Below, piece after piece: positions 6,267 to 6,751 of a stretch of DNA of 6,751 nt. How positions within the stretch are numbered: position 1 is the stretch's first letter; each line of letters opens with the position of its first letter. The DNA comes from an uncultured Lachnospiraceae bacterium (lineage in GTDB: Bacteria; Bacillota_A; Clostridia; Lachnospirales; Lachnospiraceae), in assembly GCA_946630765.1 (NCBI GenBank), contig CAMOZF010000101.1, positions 1 through 6,751 on the forward strand. The letters run 5' to 3'. The notes beneath the pieces were generated by a model. It was not told the DNA's origin. It ran no database searches and saw only the letters and a program-made list of their open reading frames with translations. A program made the translations under genes and the position numbers.

Positions 6267-6751
6267 ATGAACAGGATCGTAATAAAAAAGATCGTATCCG
6301 CAGTCCTCATATTTGTATGCGTGCTGTCCGGCATGCGTTTTTCCGTATCGGCGGCGGGAGAGGAGAAGCTGCCCTTCCAGCTGATCGCGCCCGCCTATGT
6401 GACTGCTGAGTGGCTTGAAACAAATGACTCACCGACCACCACCAAGATCACCTACAGTCTTTCAAACGAGATGACCGACTTCTTCAAGCAGCTCGAGAAT
6501 GCACATCTCGACGACAATTACGAAGAGTTCATGTCCAAGTACGGCATCGACGAAATCAGCATGACGACGCAGGTCGACTGGGCGGTCGATGATGTAAACG
6601 ATCCGGTCTCCGGCTGGCACAGCAACGAATTCTGGAAAGGCGTCCCGGAAGCAGGCATGGGCTTCGGATACGACAGCGAAGGCTGCTGCCGCGTCGGCGA
6701 ATGGGACATTGTGGACGGCTGGATCGGAAACGGGACGGAGACCGTCAATGA
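6267..6751 (+). CDS. Secreted protein of unknown function, N-terminal part (cut by right edge)
   Basis: The frame is open from the ATG at 6267 to the window end (161 codons visible, no stop). A classical signal peptide is visible: MNRIVIKKIV, a hydrophobic core at about 10-22, and a likely signal peptidase I cut after VSA or SAA near residues 29-30. There is no lipobox, so unlike its two neighbours it is either released or anchored by a C-terminal part beyond the window. The mature part begins GEEKLPFQLIAPAYVTAEW, then a Thr-rich bend, and is rich in Trp, Asp and Gly (VDWAVDDVNDPVSGWHSNEF at 103-122). Adjacent cysteines lie at 140-141. AAAGGA (6251-6256) lies ten bases before the ATG and supports this start. 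The previous gene ends 58 bases upstream with no terminator. I do not recognise the family. A beta-rich surface protein with later repeat domains is possible but unseen. Confidence 0.82.
   Translation, partial: MNRIVIKKIVSAVLIFVCVLSGMRFSVSAAGEEKLPFQLIAPAYVTAEWLETNDSPTTTKITYSLSNEMTDFFKQLENAHLDDNYEEFMSKYGIDEISMTTQVDWAVDDVNDPVSGWHSNEFWKGVPEAGMGFGYDSEGCCRVGEWDIVDGWIGNGTETVN

Noticed and set aside
6256..6270. Four-codon frame (MFFV) whose stop overlaps the ATG of the last gene
   Set aside because: It is too short to judge, and its start codon lies inside the ribosome binding site of the real gene.
6221..6409. A 62-codon + strand frame overlapping the start of the last gene
   Set aside because: It lacks a proper start site and conflicts with the frame that has a ribosome binding site, a signal peptide and no stop to the window edge.

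Overview
The window reads as a piece of chromosome from a fairly GC-rich Gram-positive anaerobe of the Bacillota, most likely a gut or rumen Clostridia/Lachnospiraceae-type bacterium. This placement is inferred from strong AAGGAGG-type ribosome binding sites, LAGC-lipobox lipoproteins with short MKKLF-type signal peptides, a cytoplasmic GH3 enzyme, and a membrane-anchored LuxR-type regulator. No rRNA, tRNA or marker gene is present, so the genus cannot be named. Every gene I support lies on the + strand.

Layout. (1) 1-203 is the C-terminal tail of a gene cut by the left edge, a probable zinc-ribbon protein with a Pro/Val-rich end. (2) 234-2849 encodes an 871-residue family 3 glycoside hydrolase without a signal peptide. 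Its C-terminal sandwich domain is interrupted by an insert that looks like a fascin-type beta-trefoil. (3) 2853-4250, three bases further on, encodes a polytopic membrane protein (about 12 hydrophobic segments) ending in a LuxR/GerE helix-turn-helix. (4) A strong intrinsic terminator at 4270-4299 closes this first transcription unit. (5) A 165-base gap (4300-4464) holds a weak candidate promoter and a perfect short hairpin just before a very good ribosome binding site. (6) 4465-5169 and 5234-6208 encode two lipoproteins with near-identical signal peptides. (7) 6267 to the right edge starts a third exported protein with an ordinary signal peptide, cut by the edge. The gaps between the last three genes (64 and 58 bases) contain no terminator, so they look like one operon for envelope proteins.

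How it may work together. The GH3 enzyme would hydrolyse imported beta-linked oligosaccharides in the cytoplasm. The coupled membrane HTH protein is a candidate regulator that senses something at the membrane and controls DNA directly. Its target could be this locus or the envelope operon after it, but nothing in the sequence proves this. The three exported proteins have no function I recognise. The second has two similar halves, each with a Y-x-D-x-V-T-x-E-E type motif, which suggests a duplicated module. I see no mobile element, CRISPR array, toxin-antitoxin pair or phage gene.
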